DNA of 64,000 bases from JBBROS01 sp965260935 (GTDB lineage Bacteria > Pseudomonadota > Alphaproteobacteria > Acetobacterales > Acetobacteraceae), in the NCBI GenBank assembly GCA_965260935.1, contig OZ253374.1, forward strand, positions 4,154,001-4,218,000, in the 5' to 3' direction. Below, in pieces: positions 44,363 to 52,684 of this stretch; positions within the stretch are counted from its first letter, which is position 1; each line of letters opens with the position of its first letter. Below the pieces are notes generated by a model. The model saw only the letters and a list, made by a program, of their open reading frames with translations. It did not search any database and had not been told where the DNA came from. Position numbers and translations under genes: made by a program.

Positions 44363-45915
44363 TGCGGCAACCCACGAGGCGTGTCGGTCCCGCCCTTCTG
44401 CGCGAGTGGATCGCGGACGGCAACGAGTTGGCCCTGCTCGACGCGCGGGAGGAAGGCGAGTTCGGCGCCGGCCACCTGTTCTGGGCCGTGCCTTGCCCGC
44501 TGTCCCGCGCGGAGCAGCGCCTTCCGGTTCTGCTGCCGAGACTTGCCACGCGAATCGTCTGCATCGACGACGGACGCGGCTTAGCCGAGCGGCTGGCCGG
44601 CTTGATCGGGCGATTAGGCGGCGAGAACGTCGCCGTGCTTGAGGGCGGGACGAAAGCGTGGGCGGCGGCCGGCCATGTGCTGTTCACCGGCGTGAACGTG
44701 CCAAGCAAGGCGTTCGGCGAGTGGATCGAGCGCCATTACGGCACCGAGAGCGTCGACCCGCCCGAACTCCAGGCCTGGATGCAGCAGGGCCGGAACATGG
44801 TCGTGCTCGACAGCCGCCCACTGGAGGAGTTCCGCGCTATGTCGATCCCCTCCGGCATCAACGTGCCGGGCGGCGAGCTGGCCTACCGCATCGCCGACCT
44901 GGTCCCGGACCCGGCCACCACCATCGTCGTCAACTGCGCCGGGCGGACGCGAAGCATCCTGGGCGCCGAGAGCCTGCGCCAGGCTGGGGCGCCGAACCGC
45001 GTCGTTGCCTTGCGCAACGGGACGATGGGATGGGCGCTGGCCGGGTTCGAGCCGGCACGGGGCGAGACCCGGCGTTACCCGGACGGGCGGCCGGACAGCG
45101 CCGCCCTTGCGTTGCAGCGGGCCGCCCGGTTCGCCGAGCGCTCCGGCGTCGGCGTGATCGGGCCGCTCGATCTGGCCCGGTTCGAGGAGGATCCGGAGCG
45201 CACGCTCTACGTGCTGGATGTCCGCGACCCGGCGGAGTTCGCCGAGCGCCGTCGCCCCGGCAGCCGCAATGCGCCTGGCGGCCAACTGATCCAGGCAACC
45301 GACCAATGGATCGCGGTCCGCGGCGCACGCGTCGCCTTGATCGACGACGACGGCGTCCGCGCCCGCATGGCGGCGGCCTGGCTGCGGCATATGGGGCACA
45401 AGGACGTGTTCGTGGTCGAAGGCGGCTTGGAGGGGGCCGAGGCCGCACCGCCGGACGCGGCAGGTCCCCAAGGCGTCGCCGGCGTCGATTCGGTCGCGGG
45501 CGCGCTGGTCGTCGATCTGGCCCGCAGCATCGACTTCCGCGCCGGCCACATCCCCGGCGCAGTCTGGGGCCTTCGCACCCGGCTTGATCGGTTGCGCGGG
45601 CAATTGACCAAAGCCGCCCGCGTGGTGCTGACCTCGCCCGACGGCGCCCTGGCGCAAATGGCGGCGCCGGAAGCGGCAAGCCTGACGCCTGCGCCCGTGG
45701 CCGCGCTCGCAAGCGGGACAGCCGCCTGGGTGGCGGCCGGGAACCCAATCGAGGCCGACCGCGGCAACCCGCCGGACGATGAATGCGTCGACGTCTATCT
45801 GCGCCCCTACGACCGCAACTCCGGCATCGAGTCGGCCATGCGGGCCTACCTGGATTGGGAGATCGGCCTCGTGCGCCAGATCGAGCGGGACGGGACCGTT
45901 GCCTTCGGTCTCTGA
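44362..45915 (+). CDS. Four-domain rhodanese-like sulfurtransferase
   Basis: A 517-residue protein with four rhodanese-like units at about 1-108, 128-225, 255-365 and 375-470, then a short tail. The active-site Cys is present in unit 1 (IVCIDDGRG, Cys67) and unit 2 (VVNCAGRTRS, Cys192); units 3 and 4 have Asp/other residues there (ALIDDDGVR, VLTSPDG) and should be catalytically dead. Rhodaneses pass sulfane sulfur between thiols, sulfite and cyanide. Coupling to the thiol dioxygenase suggests joint breakdown of an organic thiol, with the rhodanese dealing with the released sulfur. The architecture is unusual. Confidence 0.82.
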   Translation: MRQPTRRVGPALLREWIADGNELALLDAREEGEFGAGHLFWAVPCPLSRAEQRLPVLLPRLATRIVCIDDGRGLAERLAGLIGRLGGENVAVLEGGTKAWAAAGHVLFTGVNVPSKAFGEWIERHYGTESVDPPELQAWMQQGRNMVVLDSRPLEEFRAMSIPSGINVPGGELAYRIADLVPDPATTIVVNCAGRTRSILGAESLRQAGAPNRVVALRNGTMGWALAGFEPARGETRRYPDGRPDSAALALQRAARFAERSGVGVIGPLDLARFEEDPERTLYVLDVRDPAEFAERRRPGSRNAPGGQLIQATDQWIAVRGARVALIDDDGVRARMAAAWLRHMGHKDVFVVEGGLEGAEAAPPDAAGPQGVAGVDSVAGALVVDLARSIDFRAGHIPGAVWGLRTRLDRLRGQLTKAARVVLTSPDGALAQMAAPEAASLTPAPVAALASGTAAWVAAGNPIEADRGNPPDDECVDVYLRPYDRNSGIESAMRAYLDWEIGLVRQIERDGTVAFGL

Positions 45916-45949
45916 AGCCCTCCGCCGCGGCTTGACGGCCGGCGGGCGC

Positions 45950-46666
45950 ATGGCGCTGGACCTGGTGCTCCCCCCGCAATGCCTGACCTGCGACCAGCCG
46001 GTGGGCGCCCCTGGGCAATTCTGCGCCGATTGCTTCCGTCGCACGCGCTTCATCACCGCCCCGTGTTGCTCGGCCTGCGGCGCGCCGTTCGGGGCGGCGC
46101 AGCACGCCGAAGCGTCGTCTTTGTGCGACTCCTGCCTGGCCCGCCCGCCCGCCTGGGACCAGGGCCGCGCGGCGATCGGCTACGACGACCAGGCCCGGCG
46201 CATCCTGCTCCCGTTTAAGTACGGCGACCGGACGGAAACGGCTCGGGCGCTCGCCCCTCTGATGGCCCGCGCCGGCGCCGCGCTCTTGGCGCGTGCGGAT
46301 CTGCTGGCGCCGGTGCCGCTGCATCGCTGGCGGCTGCTGGGACGCCGCTACAATCAATCCGCGTTGCTGGCGCAAGCCCTATCCCGCTTGAGCGGACGCC
46401 CGGCGATCCTGGACGCCCTGCGCCGCACGCGGAAAACGCCCCCGCTCGGGCCGCTGTCGCCAGCGGGCCGGGCCGCGGCGCTTGCGGGAGCGATCATGGT
46501 GAGCGACTCCAGGCGCATGGTGCTGCAAGACGCGCGGGTGCTGTTGATCGATGACGTCCTGACCACGGGCGCCACGGCAGAGGCCTGCACGAAAGCCCTT
46601 CTGGATGCGGGCGCGGGCGGCGTGGACGTGCTGGCGGCTGCCCGCGTGGCCGACTCCGTGGGTTAG
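45950..46666 (+). CDS. ComF-family protein (double zinc ribbon, phosphoribosyltransferase-like)
   Basis: A 238-residue protein: N-terminal zinc-binding part PPQCLTCDQPV, FCADCF, CCSACG, LCDSCL, then a phosphoribosyltransferase fold with PRPP loop VLLIDDVLTTGATAEA. ComF is needed for DNA uptake in competent bacteria, but most proteobacterial homologues (GntX-like) have other or unknown roles. The start may be ATG 45950 or further upstream (TTG at 45899 overlapping the rhodanese end). It lies between the rhodanese gene and the glutaredoxin gene on the same strand. Confidence 0.88.
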   Translation: MALDLVLPPQCLTCDQPVGAPGQFCADCFRRTRFITAPCCSACGAPFGAAQHAEASSLCDSCLARPPAWDQGRAAIGYDDQARRILLPFKYGDRTETARALAPLMARAGAALLARADLLAPVPLHRWRLLGRRYNQSALLAQALSRLSGRPAILDALRRTRKTPPLGPLSPAGRAAALAGAIMVSDSRRMVLQDARVLLIDDVLTTGATAEACTKALLDAGAGGVDVLAAARVADSVG

Positions 46667-46741
46667 TAGGCATGTGTCTTGATGAAGCGGCTTGTTAAGA
46701 TGAAATGCCGCTTGCTAGCGCGGTAGCCTAAAGGATCTGTG

Positions 46742-46996
46742 ATGCCGAAAGTCGAAGTATTCACCCAACCCTGGTGCCCCTACTGCGCCCGCGCCATCGC
46801 GTTGCTGAAGAAAAAGGGCGTCGCCTTCGAGGAAATCAACGCGCCGCACGGCACGGGCGCACGGGAGCAGTCGATCAGCCGCTCCGGCGGGCGGACCAGC
46901 GTTCCGCAGATTTTCATCGACGGCCGCCCGGTCGGCGGCTCTGACGACCTCGTGGCGCTGGACCGGGCCGGCAAGTTGGACGCTCTGCTGGCGTAA
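46742..46996 (+). CDS. grxC: Glutaredoxin 3-type protein
   Basis: An 84-residue glutaredoxin with a dithiol site CPYC (about residue 12-15), the cis-proline loop RTSVPQIFIDG, and GGSDDLVAL binding glutathione. It reduces disulfides and glutathione mixed disulfides and can serve ribonucleotide reductase. The ATG at 46742 is preferred over GTG 46739. It precedes nrdA by 239 bases on the same strand, a useful arrangement for supplying electrons. Confidence 0.94.
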   Translation: MPKVEVFTQPWCPYCARAIALLKKKGVAFEEINAPHGTGAREQSISRSGGRTSVPQIFIDGRPVGGSDDLVALDRAGKLDALLA

Positions 46997-47235
46997 ACCC
47001 GCCTCGTCCGCGTCGAGTCGGAACACGCGACTGCGCTCAGGCACCACAGCGGCCATCTGTTGCCTTAGTGCCACAGTTGTGCCGCCGGCAACCGGATTTG
47101 CTGGACGCGGAACGGCTCGCTTTGGCAAATTTCGCTGCGGCCGAGAGCGTCCCCCGAGTCGGGGCTTTCAGCCGCATGACACAAGCCCTAGTATGGACTG
47201 AAGCAAAACCGAACCACATATTGAAGGGCGCGCTT

Positions 47236-49110
47236 ATGCCTGATGTGCCGATGAACGATTACGCCGTCCTCGACGCGGTCCAGATGGCAGGCCGCCACCA
47301 AGTCCGGGTCGACCGCTCGCGCGACGCCCTGCTGACCGATTTCGGGCGCGCGACCCTGAACGACCGCTACCTCATGCCCGGCGAGGAATACCAGGACCTG
47401 TTCGCCCGCGTCGCCAGCTTCTACGGCGACGACGCGGCCCACGCGCAACGGATCTACGACTACATCAGCCGGATGTGGTTCATGCCGGCCACCCCCGTCC
47501 TGTCGAACGGCGGCACCCAGCGCGGCCTGCCGATCTCCTGCTTCCTGAACGAGGCGTCGGACAGCCTGGACGGCATCGTCGGCCTTTGGAACGAGAATGT
47601 GTGGCTCGCCTCCAAGGGCGGCGGCATCGGCTCCTACTGGGGCAACCTGCGCTCGATCGGCGAGAAGGTGGGGCAGAACGGCAAGACCTCGGGCGTTATC
47701 CCGTTCATCCGCGTCATGGACAGCCTGACCCTGGCCATCAGCCAAGGCTCGCTCCGGCGCGGGTCGGCTGCCGTCTACCTGCCTGTCTCCCATCCCGAGG
47801 TCGAGGAGTTCATCGAGCTGCGCCGGCCCACCGGCGGCGACCCGAACCGCAAGGCGCTCAACCTGCATCACGGCATCCTGGTCTCCGACTCGTTCATGCG
47901 CGCCGTGGAGGCGGACGAGCAATGGGCTTTGTGCTCGCCGAAGGACCACGCCGTCGTGCGCAAGGTCTCGGCGCGGAGCCTCTGGATTCGCATCCTGACC
48001 GCGCGAATCGAGACCGGCGAGCCTTACCTCGTCTTTTCCGACCACGTGAACAACGCCCGGCCCGAGCAGCAGAAGCTCTCCGGCCTTGAGGTCAAGACCA
48101 GCAACCTGTGCAGCGAGATCACGCTGCCCACCGGCATCGACCACCACGGCAAGCATCGCACCGCCGTTTGCTGCCTGTCCTCCCTCAACCTCGAGACCTG
48201 GACGCAGTGGAAGGACCATCCGACGTTCATCGAAGACGTGATGCGCTTTCTCGACAACGTGATGCAGGACTTCATCGGCCGCGCGCCCGACGGCATGGAG
48301 CGGGCCCGCTACTCGGCCATGCGCGAGCGCTCGGTGGGCTTGGGCGTGATGGGCTTCCACAGCTTCCTGCAATCGCAGAACGTGCCGTTCGAGGGCGTGG
48401 TGGCGAAGGTCTGGAACAAGCGGATGTTCAAGCACATCCGCGAGCAGGCCGACCGCGCGAGCCAGACCCTGGCCGAAGAGCGCGGCGCGTGCCCGGACGC
48501 GGCCGAATACGGCATCATGGAGCGGTTCAGCAACAAGATCGCCATCGCCCCCACCGCGAGCATCAGCATCATCGCCGGCAGCACCAGCCCCGGCATCGAG
48601 CCGATCGCCGCCAACGTGTTCCTGCAGAAAACGCTCTCCGGCAGCTTCACCGTGCGCAACCGCCACCTGCAGAAGCTGCTGGCGGAAAAAGGCATGGACC
48701 GCGACGATATCTGGTCGAGCATCACCATCAACAAGGGCAGCGTCCAGCACCTCGACTTCCTGAGCGAGCAGGAGAAAGCGGTCTACCGCACCGCTTTCGA
48801 GCTGGACCAGCGCTGGGTCGTCGAGCACGCGGCGGACCGCACGCCGTTTATTTGCCAGAGCCAGTCGGTTAATTTGTTCCTGCCGGCCAACGTGCACAAG
48901 CGGGACTTGCACCAGATCCACATGCTGGCTTGGAAGCGCGGCGTGAAGTCGCTGTACTACTGCCGCAGCCTGTCAATCCAGCGGGCCGACAACGTCAGCG
49001 AGAAGGTCGTGAAGCCGACGGCGCTCCTGGGTGTTCAGGACATGGTGGCGGTCGCCGCGGCCGATGTGCCGGCAATCGCTAATTACGAGGAATGCCTGGC
49101 CTGCCAATAA
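47236..49110 (+). CDS. nrdA: Ribonucleoside-diphosphate reductase, alpha subunit (class I), no ATP cone
   Basis: A 624-residue catalytic subunit of class I ribonucleotide reductase. Active-site residues include SCFLNEASDS (first redox Cys), NLCSEITLP (thiyl-radical Cys with flanking Asn and Glu) and CCLSSLNLE; the C-terminal tail YEECLACQ is the thioredoxin/glutaredoxin relay. The protein starts only about 55 residues before the barrel, so the N-terminal ATP cone of E. coli NrdA (near 761 residues) is missing and the overall-activity dATP switch is lost. ATG 47236 follows GAAGGG by eight bases. The nrdB gene follows. Confidence 0.93.
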   Translation: MPDVPMNDYAVLDAVQMAGRHQVRVDRSRDALLTDFGRATLNDRYLMPGEEYQDLFARVASFYGDDAAHAQRIYDYISRMWFMPATPVLSNGGTQRGLPISCFLNEASDSLDGIVGLWNENVWLASKGGGIGSYWGNLRSIGEKVGQNGKTSGVIPFIRVMDSLTLAISQGSLRRGSAAVYLPVSHPEVEEFIELRRPTGGDPNRKALNLHHGILVSDSFMRAVEADEQWALCSPKDHAVVRKVSARSLWIRILTARIETGEPYLVFSDHVNNARPEQQKLSGLEVKTSNLCSEITLPTGIDHHGKHRTAVCCLSSLNLETWTQWKDHPTFIEDVMRFLDNVMQDFIGRAPDGMERARYSAMRERSVGLGVMGFHSFLQSQNVPFEGVVAKVWNKRMFKHIREQADRASQTLAEERGACPDAAEYGIMERFSNKIAIAPTASISIIAGSTSPGIEPIAANVFLQKTLSGSFTVRNRHLQKLLAEKGMDRDDIWSSITINKGSVQHLDFLSEQEKAVYRTAFELDQRWVVEHAADRTPFICQSQSVNLFLPANVHKRDLHQIHMLAWKRGVKSLYYCRSLSIQRADNVSEKVVKPTALLGVQDMVAVAAADVPAIANYEECLACQ

Positions 49111-49136
49111 GCGGCGTCAGCGAGAAAGGATAGACG

Positions 49137-50177
49137 ATGGACGGAATGCAGCCTGCGCCCGAGAAGCGCTTCGACCTCCTGACCGAGAACCCGGTCTACA
49201 AGCCCTTCCGCTATCCCTGGGCCTACGAGGCTTGGCTGACCCAGCAACGCGTGCATTGGCTGCCGGAGGAAATCCCGCTCGCCGACGACGTGAAGGATTG
49301 GCACAAGACGCTGACCGAGGCCGAGCAGAACCTGCTGACGCAGATTTTCCGCTTCTTCACCCAGGCCGACGTCGAAGTGAACAACTGCTACATGAAGCAC
49401 TACAGCCAGGTGTTCAAACCGACCGAGGTGCTGATGATGCTGTCCGCCTTCAGCAACATCGAGACGATCCACGTCGCCGCCTACAGCCACCTGCTCGACA
49501 CCATCGGCATGCCGGAGGGCGAGTACACGGCCTTTCTCAAATATAAGGAGATGAAGGACAAGTACGACTACATGCAGTCCTTTCGCGTGGACAGCAAGCA
49601 CGAGATCGCCAAGACGCTCGCGGCCTTCGGCGCCTTCACCGAGGGCTTGCAGCTCTTCGCCTCGTTCGCGATCCTGCTGAATTTCCCGCGCTTCAACAAG
49701 ATGAAGGGCATGGGCCAAGTTGTTTCCTGGTCGGTGCGCGACGAGACGCTGCACTGCCTTTCCATCATCCGCCTGTTCCGCACCTTCGTGCAGGAGAACC
49801 CGGAAATCTGGACCGAGGCATTGCGCCAGGAAATCTATGACGTTTGCAGCACCATCGTGCACCACGAGGACGCGTTCATCGACCTTGCCTTCGAGCAAGG
49901 GCCGATCGAGGGTCTCACCGCCGAGGAAGTCAAGCGCTACATCCGCTACATCGCCGACCGCCGCCTGGTTCAGCTCGGCTTGAACAGCATGTATGACGAA
50001 GAAAGCAACCCGCTGCCCTGGCTGGACGACATGCTGAATGCCGTGGAGCACGCGAACTTTTTTGAGAACAGGGCGACGGAGTACAGCCGGGCCTCCACCG
50101 AAGGCTCGTGGGAGGAAGCCTTTTCCGGTTCAGTGTTCGAAACCGAACAGCCGCGGGGCGCTATACAGATCACATAA
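49137..50177 (+). CDS. nrdB: Ribonucleoside-diphosphate reductase, beta subunit (class I)
   Basis: A 346-residue di-metal subunit. Ligand regions in order are TQADVEVNNCY (Asp/Glu), NIETIHVAAYSHLLD (Glu, His and the radical Tyr), FTEGLQLFASF (Glu) and VRDETLHCLS (Glu and His). The metallocofactor makes the radical sent to NrdA. There is no N-terminal ATP cone here either, so this enzyme has no visible activity switch on either subunit. It follows nrdA after 26 bases with AGAAAGGA before the ATG. Confidence 0.94.
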   Translation: MDGMQPAPEKRFDLLTENPVYKPFRYPWAYEAWLTQQRVHWLPEEIPLADDVKDWHKTLTEAEQNLLTQIFRFFTQADVEVNNCYMKHYSQVFKPTEVLMMLSAFSNIETIHVAAYSHLLDTIGMPEGEYTAFLKYKEMKDKYDYMQSFRVDSKHEIAKTLAAFGAFTEGLQLFASFAILLNFPRFNKMKGMGQVVSWSVRDETLHCLSIIRLFRTFVQENPEIWTEALRQEIYDVCSTIVHHEDAFIDLAFEQGPIEGLTAEEVKRYIRYIADRRLVQLGLNSMYDEESNPLPWLDDMLNAVEHANFFENRATEYSRASTEGSWEEAFSGSVFETEQPRGAIQIT

Positions 50178-50250
50178 CATTGCCTTACACTTTTACGCGT
50201 GCGCGGCGCAGTTCTGATGCATAAACTGCGCCGCAGAAGGGAGGCGCTTT

Positions 50251-50535
50251 ATGGATAGCGTTGCGTTAAAATTAAGACCAGTTGAGACTCCAGGCGAGTC
50301 GCGGACCCCATCAACCCCGCGCCATTCCCGCCGGTTGTTCGACAAAGTCCTCGTGGCCTTCCATCACTCATGCGACGATGCCGACCTGGAAATCGCCGAG
50401 CAATTGCTGCGTTTGCTCGAGATCATGACAACCAGGCGTCCACGTCCGGAAGACACCCAACGCCGCCGCAGCATCGAAAGCCTGGTCGCCGCCCACGAGC
50501 GCCTATGGCATCTTCGTCATCCGCAGATGAATTAG
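50251..50535 (+). CDS. Small conserved-hypothetical-type protein
   Basis: A 94-residue protein with a disordered, basic N-terminal third and a helical C-terminal half: RRLFDKVLVAFHHSCDDADL then EIAEQLLRLLEIMTTRR, ending VAAHERLWHLRH. I recall similar short helical proteins in Rhodospirillales but cannot name a family. GGGAGG lies seven bases before the ATG. It overlaps the end of the convergent methyltransferase gene by four bases. Confidence 0.6.
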   Translation: MDSVALKLRPVETPGESRTPSTPRHSRRLFDKVLVAFHHSCDDADLEIAEQLLRLLEIMTTRRPRPEDTQRRRSIESLVAAHERLWHLRHPQMN

Positions 50536-51245
50536 GGCGTCAACGCCCCTCCGTCACGCAGGATCGCGTCGGCCGTTTCGGTGTACCGCCCGTGGTCATG
50601 CAAGACCAACCCGCTCGTCAACCGGGTCATACCGTATCCGTCCCGGCCTTGCATCAGGACGATCTTCGCGTCTAGCGACTTGCCCGGCCGAAGCGGAATA
50701 ACTGTGATCCGCGCCAGCCTGGCTTGTTGCAAGCAGACCGCCGCCTCATTCACTTGACCAGCCGGTAACGCGAGCGTCAGCGTGCCGCCCGACATGAGGC
50801 ACGCCGAAAGCGCCTCGACCCATTCAGCAAGCCCCCCCGGCGAACGGTGCGTGGCGTCGGACCGCCGGGGATCGGGCGGCAAGGTGCCCCGGCGGTCGTG
50901 CCAGGGTGGGTTTGCAAAAGCATGGTTGAATGGGCCAAGTCCACGCGCGCCGCCAACCAGCCCGGTGTGGATAGCCGCCGTTAAACCATTCGCCGCCAAG
51001 TTCCGCCGGGCCAAAGCGGCCAGATTGGCGTCGGCCTCGATCCCGACGCCGGTCAGCCCCGGCACGCGCCAAAGCAGGCAAAGCAGCCCAGCGCCCGCGC
51101 CCGTCCCCGCCTCCAGCACACGCTCCCCGGCCTGGGCTGGAACGGCGGCGGCCAGAAGCACTGGCTCGATGCCGGTCCGGTAGCCCGTCCTGAACTGGTC
51201 ATACCGCACGCGCCCGTTCAGCAACGTGCCGCGCGTCACCTCCAA
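50532..51245 (-). CDS. TrmN6-like tRNA (adenine-N6)-methyltransferase
   Basis: A 237-residue class I methyltransferase of the YfiC/TrmN6 type. It begins TRGTLLNGRVRYDQFRTGYR, as in the family (LLxGRVxxxQPxxGYR), has the SAM-binding loop VLEAGTGAGAGLLCLL and the catalytic NPPW in FNHAFANPPWH, which marks base N-methylases. E. coli TrmN6 methylates A37 of tRNA-Val. The match is good, the target is inferred. Confidence 0.87.
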   Translation of the reverse strand: MEVTRGTLLNGRVRYDQFRTGYRTGIEPVLLAAAVPAQAGERVLEAGTGAGAGLLCLLWRVPGLTGVGIEADANLAALARRNLAANGLTAAIHTGLVGGARGLGPFNHAFANPPWHDRRGTLPPDPRRSDATHRSPGGLAEWVEALSACLMSGGTLTLALPAGQVNEAAVCLQQARLARITVIPLRPGKSLDAKIVLMQGRDGYGMTRLTSGLVLHDHGRYTETADAILRDGGALTP

Positions 51246-51257
51246 CGGCTTGCGTTC

Positions 51258-51464
51258 CTAAGCCTCGCCAGCATCCTCGATCACGTTGCGGGCACGGGCC
51301 TCATCCTCCGCCAGCACGACCAGGCGGCGGGGTATGGCGCCGATGCTGCCCTCCACGGCGCTGACATGCCCGTCAAGCAGCAGACACTCGATCCCGGCGT
51401 CGCGCAGGAGCGCGTGAAGGAAACTGAGCCGGACAGGATCATTCGATGTCATCACGGTACGCAT
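51258..51464 (-). CDS. DUF2007-family small protein
   Basis: A 68-residue protein: TVMTSNDPVRLSFLHALLRD then AGIECLLLDGHVSAVEGSIG and PRRLVVLAEDEARARNVI. This is the DUF2007 (PII-like fold, putative signal-transducing) pattern with the end AxxVLxE. The start at ATG 51464 (MRTVMTSND) is the family-like one; the frame remains open upstream. It precedes the TrmN6-like gene by 12 bases on the same strand, so they are co-transcribed. Confidence 0.82.
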   Translation of the reverse strand: MRTVMTSNDPVRLSFLHALLRDAGIECLLLDGHVSAVEGSIGAIPRRLVVLAEDEARARNVIEDAGEA

Positions 51465-51541
51465 ACGGATCTGCTTCCAATCCTTCCAATGAGGCGTATT
51501 CCGGCGCCGGGCTGTCTTGACCCTTTTTCCCCGCCGCCGAT

Positions 51542-52627
51542 ATGGTGGCCCGCGGCGACGAACAAGCAAGTCGGGAGCGCAGTTTGGGCATCGTCACCAC
51601 ACCAGTCCAGCCGAGGCGGACACCGGATTCCGCCACGCAGGCGGGAAAAGGCGATGCCCTGGAAAACCTCGTCGCACTCGTCGGCCCCGACATGGCGGCG
51701 ACCAACCAGGCGATCATCGAGCAGATGGACAGCGAGGTCGCGCTGATCCCGCAATTGGCGGCGCACATCGTCGCCGCCGGCGGCAAGCGGATTCGCCCGC
51801 TCCTGACCCTCGCGTCCGCCCGGATGTGCGGCTACGACGGCAACCGGCATGTCCAGCTTGCCGCCTGCGTCGAGTTCATCCACACCGCAACCCTGCTGCA
51901 CGACGACGTGGTGGACGAAAGCCTGCTCCGCCGGGGCGCGTCGAGCGCGAACGCGGTGTTCGGCAACAAGGCTTCCGTGCTGGTCGGCGACTTTCTGTTC
52001 GCCCGGGCGTTCCAGATGATGGTCGCCGACGGATCGCTGCCCGTGCTCGCCATCTTGTCCCAGGCGGCGGCAACCATCGCGGAAGGCGAAGTGCTCCAGC
52101 TCGCGATCCAGAACGACCTCTCGACCCCTGAGGCGCGCTACCTTGACGTGATCCGGGGCAAAACAGCCGCCCTGTTCACCGCGGCCTGCCAGGTCGGCGC
52201 AGTTGTTGCCGCCCGCCCGCCTGAACAGGAGCAGGCTTTGGCCGACTTCGGCGCGAACCTGGGCATGGCGTTCCAACTCGTCGACGACGCCCTGGACTAC
52301 GCCGCCGACCAGGCAACGCTTGGCAAGACAGTCGGCGACGATTTCAGGGAAGGCAAGATCACACTGCCAGTGCTGGCCGCCTACCAGGCCGGCGCCGAAA
52401 CAGACCGCTCTTTCTGGCGCAGAACGATCGAGCGGAGCGAGCAGACCGACGATGACCTCGACCACGCGCTGACGCTCGTGTCCTCCACCGGCGCGATCCG
52501 GGCCACCATCGATCATGCGGCCCGGTTCGCGATTCAAGCCCGCGACGCCCTCAAAGCCTTTCCTCCCGGGCCGTTCCGGGACACGCTGATGGACGTCGCC
52601 GACTACACCGTCAGCCGAAGCTCTTGA
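51542..52627 (+). CDS. ispB: Polyprenyl (octaprenyl/decaprenyl) diphosphate synthase
   Basis: A 361-residue trans-prenyltransferase. The first aspartate-rich motif is LLHDDVVDE, the second FQLVDDALDY, with GGKRIRPLL and GKTVGDDFREGKITLP also conserved. It elongates farnesyl diphosphate to the side chain of ubiquinone. The start is given at ATG 51542; a TTG at 51584 with GGGAG upstream may be the real one and would remove 14 residues. It is divergent from the DUF2007 gene. The chain length cannot be read reliably. Confidence 0.9.
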   Translation: MVARGDEQASRERSLGIVTTPVQPRRTPDSATQAGKGDALENLVALVGPDMAATNQAIIEQMDSEVALIPQLAAHIVAAGGKRIRPLLTLASARMCGYDGNRHVQLAACVEFIHTATLLHDDVVDESLLRRGASSANAVFGNKASVLVGDFLFARAFQMMVADGSLPVLAILSQAAATIAEGEVLQLAIQNDLSTPEARYLDVIRGKTAALFTAACQVGAVVAARPPEQEQALADFGANLGMAFQLVDDALDYAADQATLGKTVGDDFREGKITLPVLAAYQAGAETDRSFWRRTIERSEQTDDDLDHALTLVSSTGAIRATIDHAARFAIQARDALKAFPPGPFRDTLMDVADYTVSRSS

Positions 52628-52684
52628 TGATCCGATAACGACGGACGCTTCAGTCCATCATCCGAATCGGCCCATCGAACCGCC

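Noticed and set aside
47195..47235. Possible NrdR box ahead of nrdA (ACCACATATTG)
   Set aside because: Only one weak half-match and no second box at the expected spacing.
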